This document shows positions 1-5,995 of a stretch of DNA of 12,540 nucleotides, piece by piece. This stretch comes from an uncultured Eubacteriales bacterium. GTDB lineage: Bacteria; Bacillota_A; Clostridia; Lachnospirales; Lachnospiraceae. How positions within the stretch are numbered: position 1 is the first letter of the stretch; each line of letters begins with the position of its first letter. Below the pieces are notes generated by a model, which was given only the letters and a program-made list of their open reading frames with translations, was not told where the DNA came from and ran no database searches. A program made the position numbers and the translations under genes. The stretch covers positions 1-12,540 of the forward strand of contig ONVT01000234.1 in the NCBI GenBank assembly GCA_900321365.1, in the 5' to 3' direction.

Positions 1-37
1 GCATGAGGTGTCAGCGAAGCTGACGGAGTCCTGATGC
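1..37. other. imperfect hairpin at window edge
   Basis: Bases 10-15 (GTCAGC) and 19-24 (GCTGAC) form a perfect 6-bp stem around a GAA triloop. Bases 1-8 can pair with 30-37 with one G/G mismatch, giving a longer stem with an asymmetric internal loop. No ORF of substance covers it and no T-tract follows on either strand, so it is not an obvious terminator. It may be the end of a structured RNA or intergenic repeat beginning left of the window. Function unknown. Confidence 0.35.
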
Positions 38-100
38 CATAGTGAAATCGTCCAAAACGGAAAAGAATTTCGTTCGCGAGTATAAAAGTGAAAAGAGAAA

Positions 101-133
101 AAGGATCAGGTGCATATCGTGCACCTGATCCTT
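101..133 (-). terminator. intrinsic terminator of mscL
   Basis: Bases 101-114 and 120-133 are a perfect 14-bp inverted repeat with a 5-nt loop. Read on the minus strand, the stem is followed by CCTTTTTCTCTTTT, a good U-tract. It lies about 40 nt past the mscL stop codon at 174-176. Read on the plus strand the tail is TTATTTAA, so some function in that direction is possible but weaker. Confidence 0.85.
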
Positions 134-173
134 ATTTAATGATATTGAAAAATGATCGTTGCTGCAGCGGAGT

Positions 174-614
174 TTATTCTGATAGTTCGCTGGTACAGAA
201 TCCGCATCTGGTCGCCTCGATCGGAACCTCGTTCTTGCAGAACGGGCAGATCTTGGTGGTCGGTGCCTTTTCCGGATCCGGTCTGCGCAGTTTGTTCATG
301 CCTTTGATGACAAGGAACAGAACGAACGCTACGATCAGGAACTGAAGGACGTTCTGGATGAAGCTGCCGTATGCGAATACAGCTGCTCCCTCTGCCCTTG
401 CTTCGGCAAGGCTCTTGTAGGATCCGCCGTCAAGCGCGATGAAGAGGCTTGTGAAATCGATCTTGCCCGTCGCTAAAGAGATGACCGGCATGATGACGTC
501 ATCCACGAGCGAGGTGACGATCGCGTTGAAAGCTCCGCCGACGATGACACCGACTGCCATGTCCATGACGTTGCCGCGCATGATGAATTCTTTGAATTCG
601 CTAATCATTCCCAT
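174..614 (-). CDS. mscL: large-conductance mechanosensitive channel MscL with C-terminal zinc ribbon
   Basis: This 146-residue MscL forms a homopentameric membrane pore that opens under membrane tension and releases solutes during hypo-osmotic shock. The N-terminal stretch EFKEFIMRGNVMDMAVGVIVG (about 6-26) with the following A-F-N-A-I-V-T-S-L-V-D-D-V-I-M-P is the family signature and first membrane helix (about 15-45). A periplasmic loop follows, then a second helix at about 81-107. After a short basic linker the usual cytoplasmic amphipathic helix is replaced by a CPFC...CGFC ribbon (Cys 123, 126, 137, 140), a probable zinc site. The start at 614 has a GGGAG Shine-Dalgarno 9 nt upstream; the alternative Met3 is too far from it. 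The gene is monocistronic, with its own promoter (664-692) and terminator (101-133). Identity is very secure; zinc binding is inferred from the cysteine pattern. Confidence 0.96.
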   Translation of the reverse strand: MGMISEFKEFIMRGNVMDMAVGVIVGGAFNAIVTSLVDDVIMPVISLATGKIDFTSLFIALDGGSYKSLAEARAEGAAVFAYGSFIQNVLQFLIVAFVLFLVIKGMNKLRRPDPEKAPTTKICPFCKNEVPIEATRCGFCTSELSE

Positions 615-663
615 AAGACTTTACTCCCTTCTTTATGAATTGCTGTAATGTCCAGCTGCTGTC

Positions 664-692
664 AGTATAGCATGGAATCTGCCGTGTTTCCA
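664..692 (-). promoter_or_regulatory. mscL promoter
   Basis: On the minus strand, -35 TGGAAA (687-692) and -10 TATACT (664-669) are separated by 17 bp. The -10 is preceded by TGC, making it an extended -10. It lies about 50 nt upstream of the mscL start. It interleaves with a candidate promoter for the divergent gene. Predicted from sequence only. Confidence 0.6.
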
Positions 693-694
693 TG
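671..694. repeat. inverted repeat between divergent promoters
   Basis: CATGGAA (671-677) and TTCCATG (688-694) form a 7-bp inverted repeat with a 10-bp spacer. It is centred between the two divergent -10 elements, so it could be an operator or simply reflect the two opposed -35 boxes. Confidence 0.5.
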
Positions 695-701
695 GTAAAA
701 T
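673..701 (+). promoter_or_regulatory. candidate promoter of the yhaO-like gene
   Basis: On the plus strand, TGGAAT (673-678) and TAAAAT (696-701) are 17 bp apart and the -10 carries an extended TGG. The -35 is poor (3 of 6 to TTGACA). It would give a leader of roughly 85 nt before the ATG at 794. Its elements alternate with those of the mscL promoter, and both -35s lie in the arms of the dyad at 671-694. Confidence 0.4.
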
Positions 702-793
702 CTTGAAGAAAGGTTATGCAGCTTCCGGGTTCCGCCGCACGGGCCGCAGGGGCGTACAACGGAACTCTGGGTTGAAACGAAAGGATACGATAC

Positions 794-1852
794 ATGAAAT
801 TTCTGCATATGGCGGATGTCCATCTGGGGTGTGAGCCGGACGGCCGCACGGAGTGGGCGAAAGAGCGAAGGAGAGAGCTCTGGGAGACGTTCCGGGACTC
901 GGTGGCGGACGCGGAACGAAAGAAGGCGGATCTCGTCCTGATTGCCGGAGACCTGTTCCATCGCACGCCGGATGAGCAGATGCTGCGTGAGGTGAATTAT
1001 CTGCTGGGCTCCTACCCGCGGATCTGCTTTGCCCTGATCGCGGGAAACCATGACTGCTGCAGTCCGGGCAGCGCGTGGGAGACCTTTGACTTTGCGCCGA
1101 ATGTGGCATTTTTCGGGGGAGGCAGGACGGAATGCATCCGTTTTCCGGCGCTGTCCTGCGAGGTGTACGGCTTCTCCTATGACTGCAGCAAGATCCCGGA
1201 GAACCGGTATGATCATCTGGTTCCCGCAGAAAATGATCTCTTCCATATTCTCCTCGCCCATGGCGGCGACCGGGACCACATTCCGATTGACCCGCAGGCG
1301 CTCTCGCGTTCCGGGTTTGATTATATCGCGCTCGGGCACATCCATAAGCCCTCCGTGGTGATCCCGGACAGGGCCCTTTATCCCGGCGCCCTGTCTCCCA
1401 TCGACGCAGGAGACGAAGGGCCGCACGGCTATCTGGAATGTGAGACACATGGGACGTCGGTCCAGGTGCGTTTTGTCAGGAAAGCGCCCAGGGAGTATGT
1501 GTCCGCACTCGTGAAGGCGGATGAGTCGGACACGGTGTTCTCTCTTCTCGACCGGGTAAAGGCTGCCATCGACAGCCGCGGAAAAGAGAACATCTATAAA
1601 ATCAGGATCGGAGGACAGAGGAATCCGGCGGTGAGTTTTGACACAGAGCTGATCCGCTCTGCGGGGATGATCCTGGAAGTGAAGGACGAGTCTGTTCCGG
1701 CGTTTCATCTGGAGGAATTGAAGGGACGGTTCCGGGGACAGCTGATCGGACGATACATCGAGAGCTTCGAACAGGATCCGGCCGGAGAGCTCGGCGAGAA
1801 AGCCCTGCGGTACGGACTGGAGGCGCTCCTCTCAGGCAGCTCCGCTCAGTAA
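794..1852 (+). CDS. yhaO: SbcD/YhaO-like DNA repair metallophosphoesterase (exonuclease)
   Basis: This 352-residue protein is a calcineurin-like metallophosphoesterase of the SbcD/Mre11/YhaO type, the nuclease partner of an SMC-like ATPase in processing DNA ends and hairpins. All metal-binding motifs are present in order: D8-x-H10 (MADVH), GD at 52-53 with a following H56, GNHD at 84-87, H156 in LLAHGGD, and GHIH at 181-184. The remaining ~150 residues would be the accessory cap and partner-binding region. Length fits YhaO/SbcD (about 350-410). The ATG at 794 has an AAAGGA ribosome binding site 8 nt upstream. The partner ATPase follows after a 138-nt gap, which is unusual because such pairs often overlap. 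Family assignment is strong; which DNA substrate it cuts cannot be read from sequence. Confidence 0.9.
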   Translation: MKFLHMADVHLGCEPDGRTEWAKERRRELWETFRDSVADAERKKADLVLIAGDLFHRTPDEQMLREVNYLLGSYPRICFALIAGNHDCCSPGSAWETFDFAPNVAFFGGGRTECIRFPALSCEVYGFSYDCSKIPENRYDHLVPAENDLFHILLAHGGDRDHIPIDPQALSRSGFDYIALGHIHKPSVVIPDRALYPGALSPIDAGDEGPHGYLECETHGTSVQVRFVRKAPREYVSALVKADESDTVFSLLDRVKAAIDSRGKENIYKIRIGGQRNPAVSFDTELIRSAGMILEVKDESVPAFHLEELKGRFRGQLIGRYIESFEQDPAGELGEKALRYGLEALLSGSSAQ

Positions 1853-1873
1853 AAACCTTCGTCACACCAAAGC

Positions 1874-1898
1874 GGCGAAAGCGTCCTGTGGCGAAAGC
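1874..1898 (+). repeat. paired GGCGAAAGC repeats
   Basis: GGCGAAAGC occurs at 1874-1882 and again at 1890-1898, a 16-bp period. Each copy contains GCGAAAGC, which can fold as a two-bp stem closed by a GAAA (GNRA) loop. They lie directly upstream of a candidate extended -10. Function unknown. Confidence 0.4.
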
Positions 1899-1903
1899 AC
1901 CGA

Positions 1904-1912
1904 TGGTATACT
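1904..1912 (+). promoter_or_regulatory. candidate extended -10 promoter for yhaN-like gene
   Basis: TGG followed by TATACT (1907-1912) is a good extended -10, but no convincing -35 lies 16-18 bp upstream. It sits 79 nt before the ATG at 1991 and may give the ATPase gene expression independent of the nuclease gene. The rest of the 138-nt gap holds the GGCGAAAGC pair and an AT-rich stretch, with no terminator. Confidence 0.35.
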
Positions 1913-1990
1913 CATTATGAAAAAGCCGGAAACACAGAGGGATAATGTTCACCGGCGAATAAATATTATAGAAATGTGAGCTGAGCACAT

Positions 1991-3880
1991 ATGGAGATAA
2001 CACAGCTTCATCTCAAGCATTTTGGAAAGTTTACGGACTACCGTCTGGACCTGCATGCGGGGATCAATATTATTTCCGGAGGAAATGAAACCGGGAAGAG
2101 TACCCTGCACGCGTTCATACGGGCGATGCTCTACGGCGTTACGAGGAACCGTTCGAAGAGCCTGGATGAATATCAGCTGCGAGAACCGTGGGAGAATCCG
2201 GCGCATTTTGCCGGCTCCATGAAACTTCTGTATGAGGGGAAGATCTACCGGATTGACCGGAACTTCCACCGCAGAGAGGAGAGCGTGGAGGTCGTCTGCG
2301 AGACGGACGGAACGCAGGCACAGGACTCGGAGCTGGCAATCCGGTATTTTACAGGCGGCCTGAGCGAGGCGGATTTTGACAATACCGTTTTCATCCGGCA
2401 GGCACAGCCCCAGGCCGGCGCCCAGCTGTCCGCAAGCCTCAGGGACTGCCTGGTGAACGGGGAGGCGGACGCAGATGACGCTCCGGATGTCTCGGCTGCG
2501 CAGGAGTATCTGAAGAAGAAGCGGAAGAAAATCGAGACAGAGAAAAAAGCAGAGCTCGAGATGATCGAGGAGGAGATCCGGGAGAAGACAAGGGAGTCGG
2601 AATATGTGACCCGTGACCTGGAGCGTCTGCTCGAGAAGCAGTCGAAGGACAGTGCCCTGGACAAAGAAGCTTCTCCCTTCGAGCGGATTGTCGAAAATCC
2701 GGAAGAAGGGAAGGAGAGAAACCGTCATCCGGACCAGGAGAAAAACATCACAGGTGTTTCAGCGGCTTCGGGAGAGAATGCAGACGGCATTTCGGGGAGT
2801 CGTCCGGAAAACAGCGCTCCCTCACAACAGGTAAATGATTTCGCGGACAATGAGGAGGAACCGGCATTTCCGGTGCCGGAGACGGATCCGGATGAAACCT
2901 CCGGCGTGCTGCTTCCGGTCATGGTACTTCTTTCCTTCGCCGCGACCCTGCTCCTGTGCGCCTGCGCATTTCTGACCACAGACGGAAGGATGCGGTACCT
3001 GACCCTGGCCGGGGCGGTCCTGACCGGAATCGTGGCTGCCATGCTTCTGTGGAGAATGCTTCACCCGGTCTCAAAATCAGAACAGATCCGCAGAAGGATA
3101 AAGAGAGAGGAATTCCTCAACCGCCATCTGGGATTCAGGGAGGATCCGGAGGACCCCGAAGACCGCGAGCAGGCACTTCGCCGCGAACAGAAGGCGCGGG
3201 ACGCGGTCCTTCGGGCGAAGGAGGAAGAGGCACGCAGTCAGCAGATCCGGGAAGAACAGCACAGGGCACAGATCGAACAGGCGCTGGAGCTTCAGCAGAA
3301 GGAGGACATGGAGCGCCGCGGAAGGGATGTGGAACGGATCGCAAGATCGCAGGTTTTCGAGAGGGAGATCTCCCTTCGAAGGCAGAAGCTGGAAGAGCTT
3401 CGGTCGCAGCTGGAGGAGCTGTACCGGAAAAAGGCAGATCTTGCGCGGTATGACGAGGAGATCCGCGCCGTTGAGATAGCGGAGGAGAGAATCCGGTCTC
3501 TTGCAGGAGATATCTGCCACGAGAGCGGCGGGGAGTTTGCGAAGGAAGTATCGACGCTTCTGTCTGCCCTGACAGACGGACGCTATACCAGCATCTCCCT
3601 TGATGACCGGATGACCGTACGCCTGAACACACCGGACAGACTTCTTACGCTGGAACAGGTCAGCTGCGGAACCATGCAGCAGGTGTATTTCGCCCTGCGT
3701 CTTGCCGCCGCCGGGCTCCTGTCCGGCAAATCAGAGGTTCCGATCATCCTCGATGAGCCTTTCGCGATGTATGACGAAGAGCGCCTGAAAAGCGCGCTCC
3801 GCATCCTCTCTGGAAGCGCCCGCCAGGTGATCCTCTTCACCTGCCAGCCCCGCGAGCTGGACCTCCTCTCAAAGATGTGA
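1991..3880 (+). CDS. yhaN: YhaN/SbcC-like AAA ATPase with central transmembrane hairpin
   Basis: This 629-residue SMC/Rad50-type ATPase is the probable partner of the upstream nuclease. The N-terminal half-ATPase begins MEITQLHLKHFGKF and carries Walker A GGNETGKST (30-38). Coiled coil spans about 171-218, then an acidic, low-complexity linker (about 219-303). Two hydrophobic segments (about 304-328 and 336-357) form a likely membrane hairpin. A second charged coiled coil (about 361-506) leads to the C-terminal half-ATPase, with a signature-like SCGTMQQ (558-564) and Walker B PIILDEPF (584-591) followed by MYDEER. No CxxC zinc hook is present at the coil apex, and the protein is much shorter than typical SbcC or YhaN (about 900-1000). 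The ribosome binding site is weak: only GAG-type matches before the ATG, inside a 5-bp ATGTG/CACAT inverted repeat (1974-1990). ATPase family is secure; membrane anchoring is inferred. Confidence 0.88.
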   Translation: MEITQLHLKHFGKFTDYRLDLHAGINIISGGNETGKSTLHAFIRAMLYGVTRNRSKSLDEYQLREPWENPAHFAGSMKLLYEGKIYRIDRNFHRREESVEVVCETDGTQAQDSELAIRYFTGGLSEADFDNTVFIRQAQPQAGAQLSASLRDCLVNGEADADDAPDVSAAQEYLKKKRKKIETEKKAELEMIEEEIREKTRESEYVTRDLERLLEKQSKDSALDKEASPFERIVENPEEGKERNRHPDQEKNITGVSAASGENADGISGSRPENSAPSQQVNDFADNEEEPAFPVPETDPDETSGVLLPVMVLLSFAATLLLCACAFLTTDGRMRYLTLAGAVLTGIVAAMLLWRMLHPVSKSEQIRRRIKREEFLNRHLGFREDPEDPEDREQALRREQKARDAVLRAKEEEARSQQIREEQHRAQIEQALELQQKEDMERRGRDVERIARSQVFEREISLRRQKLEELRSQLEELYRKKADLARYDEEIRAVEIAEERIRSLAGDICHESGGEFAKEVSTLLSALTDGRYTSISLDDRMTVRLNTPDRLLTLEQVSCGTMQQVYFALRLAAAGLLSGKSEVPIILDEPFAMYDEERLKSALRILSGSARQVILFTCQPRELDLLSKM

Positions 3881-3900
3881 GGCCCACGGGCGTCCGCTGC

Positions 3901-3929
3901 TTGACTTTTGTCCGGCCGGCGCGTATGAT
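3901..3929 (+). promoter_or_regulatory. purO-purH promoter
   Basis: TTGACT (3901-3906) and TATGAT (3924-3929) are exactly 17 bp apart, each 5 of 6 to the sigma-70/sigma-A consensus. Transcription would start near 3936, giving a leader of about 37 nt, too short for a purine riboswitch. It lies just after the yhaN stop codon, so the purine pair is probably not dependent on the repair genes. Confidence 0.7.
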
Positions 3930-3972
3930 CCGTGTGTGTTTGCAGACAGACATGGAAAAAGAAAGGAAAACT

Positions 3973-4692
3973 ATGATACGAAAGACTCTGTCGGAGGAAC
4001 TGGCGGGAAACACTTATCCGGGACGCGGGATCGTGGCCGGGCTGAGCGAGGACGGCAGATATGCGGTCTGCGCGTATTTTATCATGGGAAGGTCCGTAAA
4101 CAGCAGGAACCGCATCTTTGTCACGGATGGAGAAGGAATCCGTACACAGGCCTTCGATCCGTCCAGGATGGAGGATCCGAGCCTGATCATCTACGCGCCG
4201 GTCCGTGTTCTCGGGACGAACACGATCGTCACGAACGGAGATCAGACAGATACGGTCTACCAGGGGCTGCAAGATGGAAAGACGTTCGGAGAGGCGCTCA
4301 AGAGCCGCACATTTGAGCCGGACGCGCCGAACTATACTCCCAGGATTTCCGCGCTTCTGGACATCCGTGGGGGGAACTTCGAGTACAAGATGAACATCTT
4401 AAAGAGCGCGGACGGTGATCCGTCGTCCTGCGAACGGTTCAATTTCCTTTATGAGAATCCGAGAGCGGGAGAAGGGCATTTTCTCCATACCTACATGTCC
4501 GACGGCAATCCCCTCCCGAGCTTTGAGGGCGAACCGAAGAGAGTGGATATCCGGGGAGATATTCATGCTTTCACGGACCTGGTCTGGGAAAACCTGAACG
4601 AAGACAACAAGGTCTCCCTGTTTGTGCGCTATATTGACATTATGACGCTCGAGTATGAGACGATCATCGTGAATAAGAATACAGAAAAATGA
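3973..4692 (+). CDS. purO: IMP cyclohydrolase, PurO type
   Basis: IMP cyclohydrolase closes FAICAR to IMP, the last step of de novo purine synthesis. At 239 residues it matches the PurO family rather than the N-terminal domain of bifunctional PurH. Conserved-looking blocks are YPGRGI (15-20), MGRSVNSRNR (38-47), TNGDQTD (87-93), EPDAPNYTPRI (115-125) and GEGHFLHTY (166-174). The ATG at 3973 is chosen because GAAAGG lies 6 nt upstream; a GTG at 3877 in the same frame would add a Cys/Arg-rich stretch overlapping yhaN and the promoter, and an ATG at 3952 has no good ribosome binding site. The next gene, 25 nt downstream, supplies the FAICAR substrate, which strongly supports the call. No membrane segment or signal peptide; cytoplasmic. 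Confidence 0.9.
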   Translation: MIRKTLSEELAGNTYPGRGIVAGLSEDGRYAVCAYFIMGRSVNSRNRIFVTDGEGIRTQAFDPSRMEDPSLIIYAPVRVLGTNTIVTNGDQTDTVYQGLQDGKTFGEALKSRTFEPDAPNYTPRISALLDIRGGNFEYKMNILKSADGDPSSCERFNFLYENPRAGEGHFLHTYMSDGNPLPSFEGEPKRVDIRGDIHAFTDLVWENLNEDNKVSLFVRYIDIMTLEYETIIVNKNTEK

Positions 4693-4717
4693 GCCATCGC
4701 CCGGAAAGGAAACAACG

Positions 4718-5899
4718 ATGAATGAACTGATCCTGAAATACGGCTGCAACCCGAACCAGAAACCGTCCCGCGTCTTTATGCAGGACGGGAGCGATCTGCC
4801 GGTCAGTGTGCTGAACGGAAGGCCGGGATACATCAATCTTCTGGACGCGCTCAACGGCTGGCAGCTCGTCAGCGAGCTGAAGAGGGAGACTTCTCTTCCG
4901 GCGGCGACCTCGTTCAAGCATGTATCTCCTGCAGGCGCGGCTGTCGGCCTGCCCCTGACGGATGTTCTGAGAAGGATCTACTGGATTGATGAGGAAATGA
5001 AGGATCTCTCACCGATTGCCTGTGCCTACGCGAGGGCAAGAGGCGCGGACCGGATGAGCTCCTTCGGCGATTTCATTTCCCTGTCCGACGTGTGTGATGG
5101 GGACACCGCCCGTCTGATCCGCCGGGAAGTATCGGACGGCATCATTGCTCCCGGGTACACCGGGGAGGCACTGGAGATTCTGAAAGAAAAGAAAAAAGGC
5201 GGCTACGTCGTCCTGCAGATCGACCCCTCCTACCGGCCGGAGGAGCTTGAGAGGAAGATGGTGTATGGAATCACCTTCGAGCAGGGAAGGCAGAACCTTG
5301 TCATCGACGATGACTTCCTGAAAAACATCGTGACAAAGAACCGTGATCTTCCGAAGGAAGCGATCCGTGACATCAAGATCTCGCTGATCACCCTGAAGTA
5401 CACGCAGTCCAACTCGGTCTGCTACGTGAAGGACGGGCAGGCGATCGGGATCGGGGCCGGACAGCAGTCCAGGATTCACTGCACGAGGCTTGCCGGATCG
5501 AAGGCGGACAACTGGTACCTGAGGCAGAGTGACACCGTCCTGAACCTTCCGTTCCGGGAGGATATCGGAAGGGCGGACAGGGACAACGCCATCGATGTCT
5601 ACATCGGCGAGTGGCCGGAAGATGTGCTTGCGGACGGTAAGTGGCAGAGGGTATTTACCCGCAGGCCGGAGGCGTTTTCGAAGGAAGCAAAGAGAGCCTG
5701 GCTGGACACGATGGAGAAAGTGACACTGGGATCGGACGCATTTTTCCCGTTCTCCGACAACATCGACAGGGCTTATAAGAGTGGCGTGAAGTATGTCGCC
5801 GAGCCGGGCGGAAGCATCCGGGACGATCTGGTGATCGAGCGCTGCGATGATTATGGAATGGTGATGGTGTTCACCGGAATCCGACTGTTCCATCACTGA
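4718..5899 (+). CDS. purH: phosphoribosylaminoimidazolecarboxamide formyltransferase (stand-alone AICAR transformylase)
   Basis: This 393-residue enzyme transfers a formyl group from 10-formyltetrahydrofolate to AICAR, giving FAICAR. It corresponds to the C-terminal transformylase domain of PurH only; the MGS-like IMP cyclohydrolase domain is absent and its role is taken by the preceding purO. It starts with LKYGCNPNQKPS, the usual beginning of the transformylase domain. SFKHVSPAGAA carries the catalytic Lys-His pair (K67, H68). Later blocks KYTQSNSVCYVKDGQAIGIGAGQQSR, split around residues 228-253, and DAFFPFSDNID are family hallmarks. An AAAGGA site sits 8 nt before the ATG. The 25-nt gap to purO and the terminator at 5937-5969 define a two-gene unit. 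The symbol purH is used loosely, since only half of PurH is present. Confidence 0.94.
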   Translation: MNELILKYGCNPNQKPSRVFMQDGSDLPVSVLNGRPGYINLLDALNGWQLVSELKRETSLPAATSFKHVSPAGAAVGLPLTDVLRRIYWIDEEMKDLSPIACAYARARGADRMSSFGDFISLSDVCDGDTARLIRREVSDGIIAPGYTGEALEILKEKKKGGYVVLQIDPSYRPEELERKMVYGITFEQGRQNLVIDDDFLKNIVTKNRDLPKEAIRDIKISLITLKYTQSNSVCYVKDGQAIGIGAGQQSRIHCTRLAGSKADNWYLRQSDTVLNLPFREDIGRADRDNAIDVYIGEWPEDVLADGKWQRVFTRRPEAFSKEAKRAWLDTMEKVTLGSDAFFPFSDNIDRAYKSGVKYVAEPGGSIRDDLVIERCDDYGMVMVFTGIRLFHH

Positions 5900-5936
5900 C
5901 GGTATGCCCTGCGCTCCTGATAAAACCTGAACACAG

Positions 5937-5969
5937 AAAGACCTTCCCCCGTGTGGCGGGAAGGTCTTT
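5937..5969. terminator. bidirectional terminator between purH and prs
   Basis: AAAGACCTTCCC (5937-5948) and GGGAAGGTCTTT (5958-5969) form a perfect 12-bp stem with a 9-nt loop. The stem's own A- and T-ends give a short U-run in both directions (TTTTAT on plus, TTTCTG on minus). It lies 37 nt after purH and 26 nt beyond the prs stop, serving the two convergent units. Confidence 0.88.
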
Positions 5970-5995
5970 TATCGTAAAGGAGTTTTGACTTTGGA

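Noticed and set aside
22..60. Hammerhead-ribozyme-like core (CTGATG ... GAAA)
   Set aside because: The invariant A after CUGAUG is missing and no stable stem II or matching stem I/III can be drawn; likely chance.
662..1708. Long 348-aa ORF on the minus strand opposite the yhaO-like gene
   Set aside because: No recognisable domain, no good ribosome binding site, and it is antisense to a gene with intact catalytic motifs; it is a shadow ORF of GC-rich coding DNA.
1949..2728. 259-aa minus-strand ORF opposite yhaN
   Set aside because: Leu/Phe-rich stretch mirrors the coiled-coil codons of the real gene; no start signal or domain.
794..3880. yhaO-yhaN pair as an antiphage defence system
   Set aside because: Both fit housekeeping DNA-end-processing families, the neighbours are core metabolism, and there are no defence-island markers, mobility genes or compositional break.
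3877..3972. GTG at 3877 as the start of purO, overlapping yhaN
   Set aside because: The extra 32 residues would include the predicted promoter and a Cys/Arg-rich stretch; the ATG at 3973 has a proper ribosome binding site.
3881..3972. Purine riboswitch upstream of purO
   Set aside because: The predicted leader is about 37 nt and shows no three-way-junction aptamer or terminator/antiterminator pair.
5009..5896. 295-aa minus-strand ORF opposite the AICAR transformylase
   Set aside because: Antisense to a clearly conserved enzyme, low-complexity Asp/Val/Leu-rich translation without family features; shadow ORF.
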